From: Pseudomethylobacillus aquaticus
Lineage (GTDB): Bacteria > Pseudomonadota > Gammaproteobacteria > Burkholderiales > Methylophilaceae
Assembly (NCBI RefSeq): GCF_003730115.1
Contig: NZ_RJVP01000004.1
Location: forward strand, 62,001-126,000
Reading direction: 5' to 3'
Length of the DNA stretch: 64,000 bases
Every line of letters starts with the position of its first letter. Position 1 is the first letter of the stretch. The translations under genes were made by a program, and so were the position numbers. Shown here one piece after another: positions 25,362-34,998 of this stretch. Under the pieces are notes generated by a model. The model worked only from the letters and a program-made list of their open reading frames with translations, searched no databases and was not told where the DNA came from.

Positions 25362-28238
25362 TTATTTCAGTTTGGCCAGCTGCGCCTGCAACTTTTCCAG
25401 CGTGGTGCTGAACTCGGCCAGGCGCGCCTTCTCCTGTTCCACCACTGCTGCTGGAGCACGTGCGACAAAGCCTTCGTTGCCCAGTTTGGCCTGCGCTTTT
25501 GCGATCTCGCCTTGCAGCCGCACCACTTCCTTGCCCAGGCGTTCCTTCTCTGCGGCCACGTCGATCTCGATCTTGAGCATGAGCTTGAAATCGCCCGCCA
25601 GCGCTACCGGCGCATCGGCTTCCGGCAGGTCAGCCAGGATCTCTACCTCGGCCAGCTTGGCCAGTGCCTTGATGTAAGGCGCATAGTGGCTAAGCTGTGC
25701 TGCATCGCCAGCGGCGATCAGCGGCACGCGTTGTGCGGGGGAAACGCCCATCTCGCCACGCAGGCTGCGGCAGGCATCGACCGCGGCTTTGAGCGTGGCC
25801 ACCCAGGCTTCGGCCTGCGTGTCGATCTTGCCGGGCTGGCTGACCGGGTAGGCTTGCAGCATGATGCTGGGGCCTGGGCTATGGAGGTCGCGGCCACTCA
25901 GCGGGCCTACGGTCTGCCAGATCTCTTCGGTGATGAACGGCATGATGGGATGCGCCAGACGCAGCATGGTCTCCAGCACGCGCAGCAGGGTGCGGCGTGT
26001 GGCACGTTGCTGTGCTGCGCTGCCCTGTTGCAGCTGCACTTTGGCCAGCTCCAGATACCAGTCGCAATACTGGTCCCACACGAATTCGTAGATGGCTTTG
26101 GCGGCCAGGTCGAAGCGGTACTCGCTGAACGCACGTTCCACCTCGGCTTCAGTGCGCTGCAGCTGGCTGACGATCCAGCGGTCGGCCTGCGAGAACTCCA
26201 GATAGCCATCACGGCATTCTTCCAGACCGTTGTCTTGCGGCGAGCCGTCTTCATTCACACAGTTCATCAGCACGAAGCGCGTGGCGTTCCACAGCTTGTT
26301 GCAGAAATTGCGGTAGCCTTCGCAGCGCTGCAGGTCGAACTTGATGTCGCGGCCGGGGCTGGCCAGCGAGGCGAAGGTGAAGCGCAGCGCGTCGGTGCCG
26401 AACGCCGGGATGCCTTCCGGGAATTCCTTGCGCGTGCGCTTTTCGATCTGCTCCGCCTGCTTGGGGTTCATGAGGCCGGTGGTGCGCTTCTTGATCAGCG
26501 CATCCAGCGCGATGCCGTCGATCAGATCGATCGGGTCCAGCACATTGCCCTTGGATTTGCTCATCTTCTGGCCTTCCGCATCGCGGATAAGGCCGTGCAC
26601 ATACACATGCTTGAACGGGATCTTGCCGGTCAGGTGCTTGGTCATCATGACCATGCGCGCCACCCAGAAGAAGATGATGTCGAAGCCGGTGACCAGCACG
26701 GAGGAAGGCAGATACTGTTGCAGCATCTGGTTATGGGCATCCGTGGCCGCGTCGCCGGTCCAGTCCAGCGTGGAGAACGGCCATAACGCCGAGGAGAACC
26801 ATGTGTCCAGTACATCGTTGTCGCGTGTAAGGGCACCGGTATAGCCATCCTTGGCAGCCAACGCCTTCGCTTCAGCCTCGTCGTGCGCCACGTACACCTT
26901 GCCATCCTCGCTATACCAGGCCGGGATCTGGTGACCCCACCACAGTTGACGCGAGATACACCAATCCTGGATGTTATTGAGCCACTGGTTGTAGGTATTG
27001 ACCCAGTTTTCCGGCACGAACTGGATCTCGCCATTAGCAACCACCTCCAGCGCTTTTTCGGTGATGCTCTTGCCATCCGCGCCTGGCTTGCTCATGGCCA
27101 CGAACCACTGGTCGGTGAGCATGGGTTCGATGACCACACCGGTACGGTCGCCACGTGGCACCTTGAGTTTGTGTTTCTCGGTCTTTTCCAGCGCGTCAAT
27201 CGCTTCTAGGTCAGCCACCACCTGCTTGCGTGCCGCGAAACGTTCTATACCCTGATATGGGGCTGGTGCGGCTTCGTTGATGTGTCCGTCCAGCGTCAGG
27301 ATGCTGATCATGGACAGGCCATGGCGATGCCCAACGGCATAGTCGTTGAAATCATGCGCAGGCGTGACCTTGACCACGCCGGTACCGAATTCGCGGTCTA
27401 CATAATCATCCGCGATGACCGGGATGCTACGACTGCACAATGGCAGCTGCACGGATTTGCCTATCAGGTGCTGATAACGCTCATCTTCAGGATGCACCAT
27501 CACGGCCACATCGCCCAGCATGGTTTCCGGGCGGGTAGTGGCCACGGTCAGGTGCGTCAGGCCCTTGACCGTGTCGGCCTCGACCAGCGGGTAATTGATG
27601 TGCCACAGATGGCCGTCTTCTTCCTCCTGCAACACTTCCAGGTCAGAGACCGCCGTGCCCAGCTTCACGTCCCAGTTCACCAGGCGTTTGCCAGGGTAGA
27701 TCAGGCCTTCGTTGTACAGGCGCACGAAACTGTCGGTGACCACCTTGTTGAGGCCGGCGTCCATGGTGAAGCGCTCGCGGCTCCAGTCCGGCGAGGTGCC
27801 CAGACGGCGCATCTGCTGGGTGATGGTGCCGCCGGAGTATTCCTTCCATTCCCAGACTTTCTCCAGGAATTTCTCGCGTCCCAGTTCATGGCGGCTGATG
27901 CCCTGCGCATCAAGCTGGCGTTCCACCACGATCTGCGTGGCGATACCCGCATGGTCGGTACCCGGTTGCCACAAGGTGTTGGCACCGCGCATGCGGTGAT
28001 AGCGCGTCAGCGTGTCCATCAGGGTCTGGTTGAAGCCGTGGCCCATGTGCAGCGTGCCAGTCACATTAGGTGGTGGTAGCAGGATGCAGAAGTTGTCCTG
28101 CTTGCTACTGTCAGCGCCTGCGGCGTAGTAGCCGCGGCTTTCCCAGAACTGGTACCAGCGGCTTTCTATCTCTTTGGGTTCAAAGGATTTTGCCAGTGAC
28201 TGCGCGGCAGGATGAGTGGGGGTGTTTGGTGTCGTCAT
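25362..28238 (-). CDS. valS: Valyl-tRNA synthetase
   Basis: This class I aminoacyl-tRNA synthetase charges tRNA-Val. The 958 residues match bacterial ValS. The HIGH signature appears as HMGH at residues 64-67 after PPPNVTG, and KMSKS lies at about 558-562. The editing CP1 domain sits between them. The anticodon-binding helical domain follows KMSKS, and a C-terminal coiled coil with alternating charges occupies the last 70 residues. The gene stands alone between a terminator and the photolyase operon. All signature residues are intact. Confidence 0.97.
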   Translation of the reverse strand: MTTPNTPTHPAAQSLAKSFEPKEIESRWYQFWESRGYYAAGADSSKQDNFCILLPPPNVTGTLHMGHGFNQTLMDTLTRYHRMRGANTLWQPGTDHAGIATQIVVERQLDAQGISRHELGREKFLEKVWEWKEYSGGTITQQMRRLGTSPDWSRERFTMDAGLNKVVTDSFVRLYNEGLIYPGKRLVNWDVKLGTAVSDLEVLQEEEDGHLWHINYPLVEADTVKGLTHLTVATTRPETMLGDVAVMVHPEDERYQHLIGKSVQLPLCSRSIPVIADDYVDREFGTGVVKVTPAHDFNDYAVGHRHGLSMISILTLDGHINEAAPAPYQGIERFAARKQVVADLEAIDALEKTEKHKLKVPRGDRTGVVIEPMLTDQWFVAMSKPGADGKSITEKALEVVANGEIQFVPENWVNTYNQWLNNIQDWCISRQLWWGHQIPAWYSEDGKVYVAHDEAEAKALAAKDGYTGALTRDNDVLDTWFSSALWPFSTLDWTGDAATDAHNQMLQQYLPSSVLVTGFDIIFFWVARMVMMTKHLTGKIPFKHVYVHGLIRDAEGQKMSKSKGNVLDPIDLIDGIALDALIKKRTTGLMNPKQAEQIEKRTRKEFPEGIPAFGTDALRFTFASLASPGRDIKFDLQRCEGYRNFCNKLWNATRFVLMNCVNEDGSPQDNGLEECRDGYLEFSQADRWIVSQLQRTEAEVERAFSEYRFDLAAKAIYEFVWDQYCDWYLELAKVQLQQGSAAQQRATRRTLLRVLETMLRLAHPIMPFITEEIWQTVGPLSGRDLHSPGPSIMLQAYPVSQPGKIDTQAEAWVATLKAAVDACRSLRGEMGVSPAQRVPLIAAGDAAQLSHYAPYIKALAKLAEVEILADLPEADAPVALAGDFKLMLKIEIDVAAEKERLGKEVVRLQGEIAKAQAKLGNEGFVARAPAAVVEQEKARLAEFSTTLEKLQAQLAKLK

Positions 28239-28302
28239 AAGGACGCGATTTTAGCACAGCCACCCGGCCTGTCGGCAGCCTGGGCAGCCAGCGCATCGCG
28301 GG

Positions 28303-29532
28303 TCAGGGCTTGCGATAGTGGCTGTCGCCAAGCAGTTGCGGGCCGACTTTTTGCCAGTAACGCGAGAAGCGTTTCAAGTCGCTGGCACGTAGTTGCACCT
28401 CCGCGATCGGCTCTTCTGCCACCCAGTGCACTGCGAATTTCGCCAGCAAGCGCTGCAGATCGCGGTTCGGTGAGGCTTGCGTGACGATGCCACCTATATC
28501 CAGTGCGCTCAACACGGCGCGTGTATCGCCCACCCACACGCTCACCTGTTCCATCTCGCTCAGACAATCCGCCATGAATTGCAGCCGGTGCAGCGCCCAG
28601 TGTCCATGCAATGCCGGGTCGAAGATGAACACGGCGTGTTCCGCCTCGGCCAGCAGCGGATGCAAGGGGGACAGCATCTCGTCGTGCACCAGCACCGTGG
28701 TCTTGCTGCCAGCAGGTGCGCTCATGCCAGGCAGCGCCTTCACGGCATACTGGCGTGCTGGTGCGTGTGACGGGCCGAACAGACGCTGGTTGAGCGCCTC
28801 GTAACTGGCATCGAACGGGCATTGGGCGGTGCAATCCTGGCAATAGCGGCCAGCGCTATATTTTTCCAGGTTCTCTTTGTTGAAGTAGTAGGGTTTGGCG
28901 CCGAAGGTGGAGGCCACCCATTGCCAGGACAGGCTGTTGGAGGCGATGTCGCCGTCCAGCAGCTGCGCTTCGTACCAGTCCGCTGCCGCCCGCCAGTCCA
29001 CCTTGCGCCAGTGCAGCAGGTAGGCCGCGAACCACATGCGGGCATGGTTATGCACATAGCCGTCGTTGACGAGGTCGCTGATGAAAGCGTCCATGCATGG
29101 CAAGCCGGTCTCGCCCGCCAGCACATCCGCGGGGATTGGCGCGCGGCCCACCGCCACTTTGGGTGACTCCATATCGGAGCGTATGGTGTCGCCCTGCATG
29201 GTCCACACCTGCCGCCAGTAGTCACGCCAGGCGAATTCGAACAACAGTTTCTCGGCGCGTGTGCCGTGCTTGAGTTTGACCGCCTTGATGGCCTCGTTCA
29301 GGGTGATGCAGCCATGGCGCAGGTAAGGGGACAGGCGTGTCACCGCGCCATCCAGGAAATTGCGGCTACGCCCGTAGGCGATACCATCCACGGTGGCCAG
29401 CGTGCTGAGCGCAGCAAGCCGCCCCCCACGCCAGTGGTCTGCCAGGTCCGGGCCGGTGGCGTCCGGAAAGGTCTGGCGTATCAAGGTCAGTCGTTCCTGG
29501 TGGTCATGAGGGAGTGTGAGTGGTGTGGCCAT
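28303..29532 (-). CDS. Cryptochrome/photolyase-like FAD-binding protein, apparently circularly permuted
   Basis: The first 230 of 409 residues are the photolyase FAD-binding helical domain: RGGRLAAL near 36, SRNFLDGAVTRLSPYL near 56-71, EFAWRDYWRQVW near 99-110 and NDGYVHNHARMWFAAYLLHW near 156-175, then NSLSWQWVASTFG. The antenna alpha/beta domain that normally comes first is absent from the N-terminus. Instead, residues about 277-400 look like that domain: TTVLVHDEMLSPLHPLLAEAEH, VFIFDPAL, HRLQFMADCLSEM and SVWVGDTRAVL. A CxxCxxxC cluster (Cys231, 234, 238) joins the two and could bind a metal or iron-sulfur centre. It starts three bases after the stop of a complete photolyase gene. DNA repair or light sensing is inferred; the permutation is my reading. 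Confidence 0.75.
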   Translation of the reverse strand: MATPLTLPHDHQERLTLIRQTFPDATGPDLADHWRGGRLAALSTLATVDGIAYGRSRNFLDGAVTRLSPYLRHGCITLNEAIKAVKLKHGTRAEKLLFEFAWRDYWRQVWTMQGDTIRSDMESPKVAVGRAPIPADVLAGETGLPCMDAFISDLVNDGYVHNHARMWFAAYLLHWRKVDWRAAADWYEAQLLDGDIASNSLSWQWVASTFGAKPYYFNKENLEKYSAGRYCQDCTAQCPFDASYEALNQRLFGPSHAPARQYAVKALPGMSAPAGSKTTVLVHDEMLSPLHPLLAEAEHAVFIFDPALHGHWALHRLQFMADCLSEMEQVSVWVGDTRAVLSALDIGGIVTQASPNRDLQRLLAKFAVHWVAEEPIAEVQLRASDLKRFSRYWQKVGPQLLGDSHYRKP

Positions 29533-29535
29533 GAT

Positions 29536-31143
29536 TCAGAACAGGTCCAGTTGATGATGGTTGGTTTTGCGTCCACGGCGTGCGGCGACCTCTTTGCCTT
29601 GCGCGTCCCGTGCGCTGCCCGGCATGCCTTTGCGCGAGGCATGCTTGTGTACCACCTCGCGCGCTTGCTGGCGTGCTTCCAGTTGCTGGCGTACCGCCAA
29701 AATGCGTGCGCGGGCCTCGCGGGTGGCGGTTTCCACATCCAGCAGCGGGGCCGGGTAGTCGCGGCCGATCACGCAGCCCGTGCGTAATTGCAGCGCCGCT
29801 GGCATATGCCAGGGTTCAAAGATCCAGCTATCCGGCACCTGGCGCAGCGCAGGCAGCCAGTGGCGCACGAACGCGCCGCTGGGGTCCTGGTCATGGGCCT
29901 GCTTGATGGGGTTGTAGATGCGCAAGGCGTTGATGCCCGTGGTACCGGACTGCATCTGTACCTGTGGCCAATGGATGCCCGGTTCGTAGTCGGTGAATTC
30001 GCGTGCCAGATGCAGGCCTGGGATGCGCCAGTGCAGCCAGTACAGGTAAGACGCGCTGCTCATCAGCATGGCGCGCATGCGGAAGTTGATCCAGCCGGTC
30101 TGGCGCAGCATGGCCATGCAGGCATCCACCAGTGGCCAGCCGGTCTCGCCGCGCGTCCAGGCGCGCAGGCGTTGCTGCTGCTCCATGCTGCTGGGTTCGG
30201 CTGCGCGCAGGGTGTCATGAGCACGGTGCAGATTGTGGAATTCCAGCGCTGGTTCCGATTCCAGCTTCTGCATGAAATGACAATGCCAGTGCAGACGGCT
30301 TTCGAATGCGGTCAGCCCGGCAGACAGGCCTCTGGGTGCGGCCGAGTCCTGCAGTTTCAGGGCGATGCGGCGCTGGCGTGTAGCTTGTACCAGTTCGCGC
30401 ATGCTCAGCGTGCCCCAGGCCAGATAAGGGGATAAGCGTGAACAGGCGCTGCTTGCGGTCAGCGGGCTGGACATGCAAGGCCGGTAACGCGCAGCGCGGC
30501 CGTCGAGAAAATCCTCCAGCAGTGCGATGGCAGGCTGACGGCCTCCGGTCTGGCGGCGCGGTTTATCGGTGCCTGCAGCCTGTGGTCGTGGTACGGTGTT
30601 GTGCAGCAGGCTGGCCGGGATCACAGCAGCGCATACCTGCGTGGGCAGCTGGTATTGTGCGGCACGCATGCGCTGCTCCCACAGGCCGTTCCAGCGGTTG
30701 CGGTCAGCCAGGCGGCGCACCACGCCATGCTGAGGGTATTCATTCCAGTGCGTGCCATGCGTGCGACACCAGGTAGCCACCGCTTTGTCCACGCTAAATG
30801 TGGCATCGTTGCCGGTCTCCTCATGGCTCCACAGTCCAGCGATCTGCACATGACGGCGCAACTGCTGCAAGGCATCCACCATGCCGCGCGGCCACACCAG
30901 CAGGGGCAGCCCGAGCTGGGCGAGATCACCGCGCAGTGCATTCAGGCATTCCTCGGCGAACTGCGCATGTTGTTGTGCATAATCCGCGCCAGCCAGCACA
31001 CTGGGTTCCCAGGCGAACAGGGCGAGTACCGGACCGGCACGGCAGGCTTCGGCAAGTGGCGCGTGGTCGTGGATGCGCAGATCACGCTTGAACCAGACGA
31101 TGTGGATGGGGGAGGACATACCCCGCTTTGAGCATGCGTCCAT
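29536..31143 (-). CDS. phr: Deoxyribodipyrimidine photolyase/cryptochrome family protein
   Basis: This 535-residue protein has conventional photolyase order. The N-terminal antenna-binding alpha/beta domain opens with IHIVWFKRDLRIHDHAPL. The C-terminal FAD domain shows SRLSPYLAWGTLSMREL, FESRLHWHCHF, GETGWPLVDACMAML and INFRMRAMLMSSASYLYWLHWR. The NALRIYNPIKQAHDQDP stretch is typical of the COG0415 branch that includes plant-like cryptochromes and CPD photolyases. A lysine- and arginine-rich tail of about 50 residues is added at the end. It would repair UV pyrimidine dimers with blue light, or act as a sensor. The start could also be the ATG eight codons on (31119), which gives the usual family N-terminus. 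First gene of a two-gene operon. Confidence 0.9.
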   Translation of the reverse strand: MDACSKRGMSSPIHIVWFKRDLRIHDHAPLAEACRAGPVLALFAWEPSVLAGADYAQQHAQFAEECLNALRGDLAQLGLPLLVWPRGMVDALQQLRRHVQIAGLWSHEETGNDATFSVDKAVATWCRTHGTHWNEYPQHGVVRRLADRNRWNGLWEQRMRAAQYQLPTQVCAAVIPASLLHNTVPRPQAAGTDKPRRQTGGRQPAIALLEDFLDGRAARYRPCMSSPLTASSACSRLSPYLAWGTLSMRELVQATRQRRIALKLQDSAAPRGLSAGLTAFESRLHWHCHFMQKLESEPALEFHNLHRAHDTLRAAEPSSMEQQQRLRAWTRGETGWPLVDACMAMLRQTGWINFRMRAMLMSSASYLYWLHWRIPGLHLAREFTDYEPGIHWPQVQMQSGTTGINALRIYNPIKQAHDQDPSGAFVRHWLPALRQVPDSWIFEPWHMPAALQLRTGCVIGRDYPAPLLDVETATREARARILAVRQQLEARQQAREVVHKHASRKGMPGSARDAQGKEVAARRGRKTNHHQLDLF

Positions 31144-31241
31144 GCGGCGGTTCCATTTCGAAAAAATCTGCTAGCATGACAGCAGTGAACCGCTTGTTTT
31201 GAATCTGGACCTGAAACGTATTGCAAGCCTGGGAGACTGAA

Positions 31242-31691
31242 TTGGAACCGATCTGGAGCTGGGGGGTGCTGGGCCTGGTGTTGTTGGCGCTTGAAATGGC
31301 CACCGGCACCTTGTACATCCTGTGGTTTGGTATTGCCGCCCTGTGCCTGAGTGGGGCGATGTGGGCCTTGCCCGGTCTGCCTTTGTCTGCCCAGCTGTTC
31401 ATGTTTGCGGCACTGTCCATAGGCTCGCTGGCGATCTGGAAGCTCAATTACAAGAAGTCTGCCGCAGGGGATCTGCGTGTGGGGCAATCGCGTGGGGACG
31501 AGGTAGGCCGTACCGGCATCATCATCGAGGCGGTCAGCCCGCGTCAGGCTGGAAGTATCCAGTTCGCTCAGGGCGTGATGGGGAGCCGTGTATGGGCCGC
31601 CATCGCGGACCAGCCGCTCGCGGTGGGGACGGAAGCCGAGATCGTCGCGGTAGAAGGTAACACCTTGCGCGTGCGCGCGACTGGCCATTGA
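31242..31691 (+). CDS. NfeD-like membrane protein
   Basis: This NfeD-family protein of about 149 residues has two to three transmembrane helices (WSWGVLGLVLLALEMATG; LYILWFGIAALCLSGAMWAL; LFMFAALSIGSLAIW), then a soluble OB-fold domain with RTGIIIEAVSPRQAG, GSRVWAAI and VAVEGNTLRVR. NfeD proteins act with stomatin/SPFH partners in membrane microdomains. I choose TTG 31242 as start, since GGGAG at 31231-31235 lies six bases upstream; another TTG at 31221 is possible. The SPFH gene follows after 38 bases, the classic pairing. Confidence 0.88.
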   Translation: MEPIWSWGVLGLVLLALEMATGTLYILWFGIAALCLSGAMWALPGLPLSAQLFMFAALSIGSLAIWKLNYKKSAAGDLRVGQSRGDEVGRTGIIIEAVSPRQAGSIQFAQGVMGSRVWAAIADQPLAVGTEAEIVAVEGNTLRVRATGH

Positions 31692-31729
31692 ACATGCCTG
31701 CCACAGGCAGCGCTCATTAAGGAACCATC

Positions 31730-32572
31730 ATGACCGAATTCATGTTTGTACTGCTGATCCCCGTGTTCATCCTGATCTGGAAGGGCATACGCATCGTGCC
31801 GCAGGGTGAGGAGTGGGTGGTGGAACGGCTGGGCAAATTCAGCGCCGTGATCACGCCCGGCCTGCACGTGATCAATCCGGTGTTCAGCAAGGTGAGCTAC
31901 AAAGTCACCACCAAGGACATCATCCTGGAGATCCCGCAGCAGGAAGTCATCACCAAGGACAACGCGGTGATCCTGGCCAATGCCGTGGCCTTCATCAAGG
32001 TGACCAATATCGAGCGCGCAGTGTATGGCATCGATAATTTCGCGGAAGCCATGCGCAACATGGTGCAGACCAGCCTGCGTTCCATCATCGGTGGCATGGA
32101 CCTGAATCAGGCGCTGACCTCGCGTGACCGTATCAAGGCCGAGCTGAAAGCCTCCATTGCGGACGAGGCCGCGGACTGGGGCCTGACGGTGAAATCGGTC
32201 GAGATCCAGGACATCAAACCCTCACCCAATATGCAGCAGGCCATGGAGATGCAGGCCTCGGCAGAGCGTGAGCGCGTGGCGCTGGTGACGCGTTCCGAAG
32301 GCGAGAAGCAGGCCATCATCCTGAATGCAGAAGCGCGTCTGGAAGCGGCGCGTAAAGACGCTGAAGCACAGAAAGTAGCCGCTGAAGCTTCGGCGGAATC
32401 CATACGCCTCATCTCCAGCATGGTGCATGAGCATGCCAACTCGGCCACCTTCCTGCTCGGTGACCGCTATATCCAGGCCATGCAAAAGATTTCCGTTTCG
32501 GAAAACAGCAAGATCGTCGTGATGCCAGGCGATATCATCAACGCCGTCAAAGCCTTGACTGGCGGCAAATAA
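31730..32572 (+). CDS. SPFH/stomatin-family membrane protein
   Basis: This 280-residue SPFH (band 7) protein forms oligomeric membrane cages with NfeD partners. An N-terminal hydrophobic anchor (FMFVLLIPVFILIWKGI) is followed by VPQGEEWVVERLGKF, the core band-7 motif. IVEIQD-type segments (VEIQDIKPSPNMQQAM) and a long charged helix (ASAERERVALVTRSEGEKQA) come next, ending in a segment with DIINAVKALTGGK. It resembles the QmcA/paraslipin group. AAGGA upstream of the ATG supports the start. It lies in a three-gene unit with nfeD and a small PLDc_N protein. Confidence 0.92.
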   Translation: MTEFMFVLLIPVFILIWKGIRIVPQGEEWVVERLGKFSAVITPGLHVINPVFSKVSYKVTTKDIILEIPQQEVITKDNAVILANAVAFIKVTNIERAVYGIDNFAEAMRNMVQTSLRSIIGGMDLNQALTSRDRIKAELKASIADEAADWGLTVKSVEIQDIKPSPNMQQAMEMQASAERERVALVTRSEGEKQAIILNAEARLEAARKDAEAQKVAAEASAESIRLISSMVHEHANSATFLLGDRYIQAMQKISVSENSKIVVMPGDIINAVKALTGGK

Positions 32573-32584
32573 CAGGAGAACTGC

Positions 32585-32758
32585 ATGTCCTCATTGCTCG
32601 GTTTACTGATTCTGATCGCCGATATCTACGCGATCATCAAAATCGCTCAAAGCTCGGCGGAAACCTTACCCAAGATCCTGTGGATCCTGGGCGTGATCTT
32701 CTTCCCTGTGCTTGGCCTCATCGTCTGGTATCTGGCTGGCCCTGGCGGCAAGAACTAA
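32585..32758 (+). CDS. Small PLDc_N-domain membrane protein
   Basis: This 57-residue protein has two hydrophobic helices: MSSLLGLLILIADIYAIIKI and ILWILGVIFFPVLGLIVWYLAG, separated by QSSAETLPK. This is the PLDc_N (phospholipase D nuclease N-terminal) architecture, often found alone as a small membrane protein. AGGAG with an eight-base spacer precedes the ATG, and the gene starts 12 bases after the SPFH stop, so it is cotranscribed. Function unknown. Confidence 0.85.
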   Translation: MSSLLGLLILIADIYAIIKIAQSSAETLPKILWILGVIFFPVLGLIVWYLAGPGGKN

Positions 32759-32784
32759 GGGTGCGCTCTTAATTCAGAACGCGC

Positions 32785-34761
32785 TCATTTATCCAGAAAG
32801 CGGTTCAGGTCCTGCATCGTCTGCATGATGATGGGCCTGGACCGTTGCGTTAATGCACGTTGTTGTTGCATGCTGAGTGCGTGGTCATCACTGCCCGTGG
32901 CGTAGTTGCCCGTGGTGCCAGTGACGTTCATCACCATTTTCGCGTTGGCATCCACATAGGCGATGCGATTCCAGTCGGAAACATAGGTGTACTGACGATC
33001 CGCTTTCAGCAGGTTCTGCCCCAGCGCGTAATCCGCAACCGGGTTGTTGACACCCAGCAAAGGCATCAGGGTCGGCACGATGTCCATATGACTGGTCATG
33101 TGCTCATGCGTCTGGCCTTTTTTGCCGGGCAGATACACCAGCAGCGGTGTGCGTATCTGTTCATCGACAAACGTGGAGTTGTGGCCCCAGAAGCCATGTT
33201 CCATGAATTCTTCTCCATGATCGCCAACCACCACGACGATGGTGGTTTCCAGTAAGCCCTTCTGCTCAAGATGCTCGAATACCCGTGCAAACTGGCTATC
33301 CAGGTGGTGCACTGCATTGACATAACGGTTCTTGATCAGGCCCATGTCCGCACGCAGCTCTTTGCGGCTCAGCGTCGCATAATTGATGTCATCGCGGTAG
33401 GGTTTGCGGATGGCGCTTTCAGGCGGGAAGTAATAGCGCGCGTGCGGTGATTCAAAAAACATGAACGAGAAGAACGGACGCTGCGGGTCACGCTGGTCAA
33501 TGAACTCCAGCATGTCGGTCACATTTTGTCTGTCATTCTGCCAGCCCGCCAAACCCGAGTAGCCATTCGCTTTTAGCTGCGAGGCCGGTACCTTGCTGAA
33601 CAATGCGCGATCAAACTCGGGGTAGCTGAAGTCGGCGCTGGTGAAAAGCCGCATCTGATAGTGTTGCTGTTGCAGCACATCCAGCAGCGCGGCACTGCGC
33701 TGATCTTCCTTGAACGGGAACCAGTAATTGCCGGGCAGGCCTGTAAACATGGAAAACACCCCCATGCGTGTACCGTTGCCACCGCTGAAGTGGTGGTTGA
33801 AGCGCTGTGCTTTGCTGGCAAATGTGGAAGTGGCAGGCATGACCTGCGGATTCAGCATGTCAGCGCGCCAGGACTCCGAGGTCAGCCAGACGATGTTGTA
33901 AGCTTGGGCGGACATAGTCAGGCTCAGTGGCTGCTTGGGGTAATGCAGGCGGGAGCCCAGCTTGAGGTTGGGACTGCTGCTCAGCTCGTAGCCCATCTTT
34001 CTAAAGAAACTGCGTGCCGTTACCGGCTGAAAGAACGGCACACTTTCCATCAGCATATTCTGCTGTACACGGTTAAAGGCTTCCTGAGTCGCGTAAGCGC
34101 CATGCACCGTCAGGCTGGCTACGGCAAGGGCCAACAGCACAAACCGCTTTGATGGACGCCAAGTCAGCAGGCGTTTATGGGCTAGGGTATGGCGACATGC
34201 ACTAAGGAATGGAGCGAGTTGAGTTGTCCCATTCAGCCTGTATATAGCCCACCACAACAGCGTATGCATGAGCACAAAGCCTACAGCGATCAGCGCGAAC
34301 CCGATGTTGGAGGCTTCGCTTCCTCCTAGAGAACCAAGGCCGCCCGGGGTTATCAACAGGTTGACGATGAATCCGTTGATGAACATCCCATACAGCGCAT
34401 GGATCTTGGCCTTAGCATGCAGCAGCAGGCTGGTCAGCGTGGTAGCGAGTATTGCGACTGCTGCTGTCAGCGAGGCGCAGGAACGCCTTGAGCAATATCG
34501 TCCCAGCATTGCTGCCAGGCTGATGATCAATGCTGCTGGCAGCATGAAATAGGCGCCATAGCAAAGCCAGGTCATCAGCAACAGGATCAAGCTGCTCATG
34601 CCCTGCGTGGCGGCGGCGGAAAACTGGATTGAATCCCCGATAATGAAAAGGACAAGCAGATAGCTGATAAAGCAGTACTGCTGCAACACCGATGAACGCT
34701 GTGTTGTTGTGTGGATAGACTGCATGCCATGCCCCATGATGAAAACACTCATCATGCGCAA
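32785..34761 (-). CDS. Inner-membrane sulfatase-fold protein, YejM/PbgA-like
   Basis: This 658-residue protein has an N-terminal block of about five transmembrane helices (residues 25-210, DUF3413-like) and a large periplasmic alkaline-phosphatase-superfamily domain (about 270-640). Visible motifs are LTSESWRADM, GGNGTRMGVFSMFTGLPGNYW, ESPHARYYFPPE and GDHGEEFMEHGFWGHNS. This is the layout of YejM/PbgA/LapC, which senses lipopolysaccharide and controls LpxC turnover in enterobacteria; whether that role holds here is unknown. Phosphoethanolamine transferases and LTA synthases share the fold but differ in the N-terminal part. The start is uncertain: several ATG codons lie within the first 13 residues. 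It converges with the SPFH operon. Confidence 0.78.
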   Translation of the reverse strand: MRMMSVFIMGHGMQSIHTTTQRSSVLQQYCFISYLLVLFIIGDSIQFSAAATQGMSSLILLLMTWLCYGAYFMLPAALIISLAAMLGRYCSRRSCASLTAAVAILATTLTSLLLHAKAKIHALYGMFINGFIVNLLITPGGLGSLGGSEASNIGFALIAVGFVLMHTLLWWAIYRLNGTTQLAPFLSACRHTLAHKRLLTWRPSKRFVLLALAVASLTVHGAYATQEAFNRVQQNMLMESVPFFQPVTARSFFRKMGYELSSSPNLKLGSRLHYPKQPLSLTMSAQAYNIVWLTSESWRADMLNPQVMPATSTFASKAQRFNHHFSGGNGTRMGVFSMFTGLPGNYWFPFKEDQRSAALLDVLQQQHYQMRLFTSADFSYPEFDRALFSKVPASQLKANGYSGLAGWQNDRQNVTDMLEFIDQRDPQRPFFSFMFFESPHARYYFPPESAIRKPYRDDINYATLSRKELRADMGLIKNRYVNAVHHLDSQFARVFEHLEQKGLLETTIVVVVGDHGEEFMEHGFWGHNSTFVDEQIRTPLLVYLPGKKGQTHEHMTSHMDIVPTLMPLLGVNNPVADYALGQNLLKADRQYTYVSDWNRIAYVDANAKMVMNVTGTTGNYATGSDDHALSMQQQRALTQRSRPIIMQTMQDLNRFLDK

Positions 34762-34998
34762 TGGCTATGCCAGCCCCGTCCATGGGCGGGGCAAGTTGGT
34801 TTTGTAGCGCTTTAATTAAAAAATAGTGTTTAAATTCAGATTCTTGATGATTTTTTACGGCCTGGTTCGATGCGGCAGGATGCGCCGTGGCATTAGCGCA
34901 AGAATTGCAGGATCCGGCCTGCTGTTTGCGTCGGCCATACCAAAAATGCGTGTTTCAGCCCAATGCGTAAGACCGTAGTGACCTGGTTTTGGACGTGA

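Noticed and set aside
25329-26786. Long plus-strand open frame (485 codons) opposite valS
   Set aside because: It is antisense to the well-supported valS coding frame, has a composition of repeated H, Q, A and V without motifs, and arises from high-GC codon use.
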